Source: Glomus cerebriforme
Taxonomy: Eukaryota > Glomeromycota > Glomeromycetes > Glomerales > Glomeraceae
Reading direction: 5' to 3'
Length of the DNA: 11,474 bases
NCBI GenBank assembly: GCA_003550305.1
Contig: QKYT01001153.1
Coordinates: forward strand, 5,388-16,861
This document shows positions 8,985 to 11,474 of the stretch, piece by piece. The translations under genes were made by a program, and so were the position numbers. The notes under the pieces were generated by a model. The model ran no database searches. It was given only the letters and a program-made list of their open reading frames with translations, and was not told where the DNA came from. Every line of letters starts with the position of its first letter. Position 1 is the stretch's first letter.

Positions 8985-9100
8985 GTCCCTCCATTCTACC
9001 TGTTGGGTTCGGGCAGTTAACTATTATTCCTAAACTTGCAAACCGGATTCGAGTGGTTCAACGGTTATTCTTAAATCGGGCCGGTTCAGATTCACGGTTG
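8985..9100 (+). repeat. GC-richer GGTTC/CCGG repeat patch in the UPF1 3' region
   Basis: About 20 bp after the UPF1 stop codon, composition changes abruptly (GGCCGGGTCCCT, GGGTTCGGGCAG). Two imperfect tandem units follow, 9016-9055 and 9056-9097. Each runs GTT(C)AAC..TTATTC.TAAA, then a CCGG word, then GATTC. It looks like a fragment of a dispersed repeat inserted in, or co-opted as, the 3' untranslated region. The open frame across 9053-9271 shows no protein features and is not called as a gene. Confidence 0.55.
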
Positions 9101-9302
9101 ATGGATCTGCTGCTACATTTAAAATTTTTTTCTGGTCCAATCTTTCAGAATCTGAAGTTAAGATTCAAATTGTCAACTTTACGCGACTTAATTTTTTTCA
9201 TAAAGAAAGAAATTAAGCAAGTTAGTATTATTGAACTAATTATAAAAAATGATAAATTAGCTTTAAGATAAATAACTAAAAGTAGTTACTTAAAAGTTCA
9301 TT

Positions 9303-9400
9303 AATAAATATAAAATTCCCCCATTTTATCATTAATCAAGATTTAATGAAAAAAAAATAGCTAATTTCTTCAGCACGAAGCATACAGATTACAGAATAAA
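9303..9400 (+). terminator. Candidate UPF1 poly(A) signals
   Basis: AATAAA occurs at 9303-9308 and again at 9395-9400, about 340 and 430 bp after the UPF1 stop codon. In AT-rich DNA such hexamers arise often by chance, so neither can be chosen from sequence alone. Confidence 0.35.
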
Positions 9401-10080
9401 AGATAATATTATAATCTCTGTACAATTGTAACATTTCGATATATTCACGTGTCTATGAGTATGTCTTTCTATACCTTTGAGTCTTTGACTACTGAAAGTG
9501 ATATTTAAAAAACATCATCGTTTAGTATAATTATATACCTGATTCTTTTTTCTCAATGATATCAGGTTTAATATTATATGTTTCATATTCCAAATTTATT
9601 TGAGGTATGATCAAATTTGGATTGTGTTTCAAACCATATTTCAGTTTACCTAGTAAACACATTTAGAGTATAGGGTACCTCAAATCTAACTATATACTAG
9701 GTAGGAAACGTTTCCAAGAACCGTTGTTGAGTCCGGAGAGATTAATTTTTGATCAACACTTGCTGCCACACATGAGAAGAAATACCCTAACCCTCTAAAT
9801 TCTAATCCTTCTAAACCTAATCCTTTACCCTCCTAACATGATTTTAAGATATAACTCTAATCTAACCAGAATAAATTTAAACANNTNNNGNNCNTGCCNN
9901 NGGCAGGCCCTACACATGGTACTTTAAGTATTAGTGAAGTGAATAACGAATAATAGATTTGTTAATTATTAATTTTATTATGTATATTTTTATAATAAAA
10001 CAAATAAAATAGTTAGATCTTTTCCAAACAATAGAGTTTATAAGCTGTACAGTTTTATGTGTAACAAATACAACCAATCA
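9401..10080. other. Gene-free intergenic DNA, partly repeat-like
   Basis: No reading frame with protein features is present on either strand. It includes a moderately complex stretch (about 9700-9780), the C-rich telomere-like stretch at 9784-9838, and a cluster of uncalled bases at 9885-9901 set in a GC-rich inverted TGCC/GGCA context that probably marks a sequencing difficulty. Confidence 0.6.
9784..9838. repeat. Degenerate C-rich, telomere-like stretch
   Basis: ACCCTAACCCT is followed by diverging units of the kind CTAAAT, CTAATCC, CTAAACC, CTAATCC and ACCCTCCTAAC. This is reminiscent of degenerate (CCCTAA)n, the complement of the common fungal telomere repeat TTAGGG. It is interstitial and imperfect, and could equally be simple C/T-rich drift. 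Confidence 0.35.
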
Positions 10081-10160
10081 CATCGCATCACGTGAATGCG
10101 GACAGACGGACATTTTTGTGTCACCGATTCTGGTCTTTCATAGTTCTCCGGACTAATCAA
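10075..10160. promoter_or_regulatory. GC-richer block with CCAAT and CACGTG words (promoter-like)
   Basis: This block contains CCAAT near 10074-10078, ATCACGTGAATGC at 10087-10099 (the exact reverse complement of the 13-mer upstream of UPF1), CGGACAGACGGAC, and CCGATTCTGG, similar to CCAATTCTGG on the minus strand of the UPF1 promoter block. No intact gene begins nearby on either side. It may be the promoter of a lost gene, or lie far upstream of the CRN remnant at 10656. Positions 10161-10655 show only AT-rich sequence. Confidence 0.35.
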
Positions 10161-10655
10161 ATATATTTATATTTATAATAAACCTTTGATGTATAATTAG
10201 ATTTGGTATTATATATCTTGAACTTACTATCATAGTACTCCTCTCATGCATAGTATTTTCCCTTTTTTATGTAAAAAAAGTTTTATTTTCTATTGATATT
10301 ATTATTTTAAAATCTAATTTTACTCAGAAATTTCATATAAATATTTTTTAATTATGATGTAAGTTTTTAAACACATACTATTTATAGTAAAAATTCAAGT
10401 TATAAATTTGTGCAATAAAATAGGCTGATCATATGGGTGAGTTTATATGACTTTTAATTTTATTGAATCTTCACAGTTAGTGATTAGGTGATTGTTGCAC
10501 CTGTCAGCTATGATATAATGTGGCTGATCAGTCTCTTGTGTGATAGTTAAATTTCTCACATATTGTATATTAACCCTCACAAATAAAATTCTTTTATCAC
10601 TTACGCTAGTTTGCACCAATAACATTTCGCAAAAAATACTATATAAGCTGAAAAC

Positions 10656-11279
10656 ATGTCTATCACTTTATTTTGTTTTGTTAAAGGAAATACAATCACA
10701 AATGCTTTCTCTGTTAAAATAAGCAAGGACAAACCTATTAGTGAACTAAAGGAAGCTATAAAGGTAAAAAACAAAATGACTTGATACTAATCTCTGATGA
10801 TCATGATAATTATAATGATCAGTTGCAGAATCTCACACTTCAAAACAGTGATGATCTATTGGTAATAAGAAAGATTTTGAAATATTTTCCTGACTCACTC
10901 CTAAAGAACATATTCATGTTTTAGTCTCTCTATCAGAGATCACTACCGCTTCGAGCAAGGTATTGGAATTAAGGAAACAACTTGCTTCTTTGTAAGCATT
11001 ACTCACCAAATCTGAATGTGGTATGTATACTAAAGAAAAGAGTTGAAAACTTCATTGTGAGCTAGACTAACCATTGTTTTTATAGAGTTCAATGTCATCA
11101 TTAGTCTAAAATGAATGAATGGATTCAAGTAAATTGTAAACATAGAAGAAGTGACTCTTGAAGGCTTTAAAAATTTCATATGTGAAATAAACCTTGGGTT
11201 GCCAGCACTTGAAAATAATAGAGCAGTACTAAAGTTGCTTGCCGAAATTATACAAGCAAATGGCGAAATGTNGAAATAA
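10656..11279 (+). pseudogene. Crinkler (CRN)-family effector pseudogene, 5' portion with intron
   Basis: The start MSITLFCFVKGNTITNAFSV and the following KDKPISELKEAIK match the conserved N-terminal (ubiquitin-like header) region of CRN proteins, an effector-like family expanded in oomycetes and in Rhizophagus. The first frame stops at 10782. The frame then shifts near 10770 (SDDH...DQLQNLTLQNSDDLL) and again near 10895 (KEHIHVLVS, a typical CRN segment). A TAA follows at 10993. An intron with GTATGT donor and TATAG acceptor (11021-11085, 65 nt) is still recognisable. The frame resumes across it (EFNVIIS...IVNIEEVTLEGFKNF...PALENNRAVLKLL), with stops at 11112 and 11130, until the palindrome array interrupts it. 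About 14 residues usual before the SDDH segment seem deleted. The C-terminal effector domain is absent. A family match from memory; no database was searched. Confidence 0.75.
11021..11085 (+). other. Relic intron in the CRN pseudogene
   Basis: It has donor GTATGTATAC, a branch-like GACTAAC near 11065-11071 and acceptor TTTTTATAG, total 65 nt, the same size class as the UPF1 introns. Joining its flanks restores a GAG codon and one continuous frame on either side, which supports former splicing. Confidence 0.65.
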
Positions 11280-11456
11280 AAACCTGTCGAAATNCNNAAA
11301 TGCNGAAATATTTCGACATGTCNGAATTGTCGAAATGCCNAAACTAGTTTCGACATGTCGAAATTGCCGAAACTGTACGAAATTGCCAGAATAATTTCGA
11401 CATGTCGGAACTGTCGAAATGCCGAAATAGTTTCGACATGTCGAAACTGCCGAAAT
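11268..11456. repeat. Array of the palindrome TTTCGACATGTCGAAA with CGAAATGCC spacers
   Basis: The core palindrome starts at 11311, 11348, 11395 and 11431. It is exact (16 bp) at 11348 and near 11431, with changes after GACATGTC in the others. Spacings are 37, 47 and 36, so similar copies recur every 83-84 bp as a two-part unit. Between cores lie repeated (C/T)GTCGAAATGCCGAAA-type words, themselves rich in TCGA and CCGAAA. It continues to within 20 bp of the window end. Scattered uncalled bases fit a hard-to-sequence foldback region. The array abuts and interrupts the CRN pseudogene. No gene is seen in it. Confidence 0.85.
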
Positions 11457-11474
11457 TACATATGAAAATTATTT

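Noticed and set aside
9053..9271. Plus-strand open frame of 72 codons downstream of UPF1
   Set aside because: It begins inside the CCGG/GGTTC repeat, shows no protein features and lies in the probable 3' untranslated region.
10638..10647. TATA box (CTATATAAG) for the CRN gene
   Set aside because: It lies only about 10 bp before the ATG, too close for a normal transcription start between them, and TATATAA is common in this AT-rich DNA.
10443..10722. Two overlapping open frames of 60 codons on opposite strands
   Set aside because: AT-rich with no motif; the plus-strand one overlaps the CRN start in a different frame.
11030..11356. Minus-strand open frame of 108 codons with unknown residues
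   Set aside because: It crosses uncalled bases and the palindrome array and is antisense to the CRN frame, which carries the more protein-like reading.

Overview
This is a eukaryotic, very AT-rich nuclear window holding one intact intron-rich gene in a field of decayed mobile DNA. The organism is most likely an arbuscular mycorrhizal fungus (Glomeromycotina, Rhizophagus-like). That is an inference from four things seen together: short 65-85 nt introns, a UPF1 protein closer to animal-type than yeast-type UPF1, a Crinkler (CRN) effector pseudogene, and abundant Tc1/mariner and hAT-like relics. No bacterial operon structure, tRNA, rRNA or CRISPR array was seen.

Positions 1-3030 are a transposon graveyard. 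They hold an imperfect inverted repeat (246-387), a Tc1-type element with TIRs and TA flanks (656-1961) whose transposase is broken by ten stops and a frameshift, the right end of a CAGT-type element (to 2068), and a non-autonomous CAGT-type element (2071-3027). The last of these was later split by a hAT-like foldback element (2315-2698) with a perfect 8-bp target duplication. Positions 3030-4840 are low-complexity intergenic DNA with no gene I can support.

Positions 5031-8963 carry the complete UPF1 gene: 11 exons, 10 introns, a predicted 1062-residue RNA helicase of nonsense-mediated mRNA decay. The CH zinc domain, all helicase motifs and a C-terminal SQ/TQ-rich tail are present. A promoter-like block with a CACGTG core lies about 170 bp upstream of its start.

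Positions 8964-10655 are non-coding. They hold a GC-richer GGTTC/CCGG repeat just after the UPF1 stop, candidate poly(A) signals, a C-rich telomere-like stretch, and a second copy of the 13-bp motif found upstream of UPF1. Positions 10656-11279 are a CRN-family pseudogene with two frameshifts, several stops and a still recognisable intron. It runs into an array of the 16-bp palindrome TTTCGACATGTCGAAA that fills the window's right end.

UPF1 is the only gene I consider functional. No multi-gene system is visible. The most informative features are the mutation pattern of the relics, the nested insertions, the palindrome array in the CRN remnant, and the SQ/TQ tail of UPF1.
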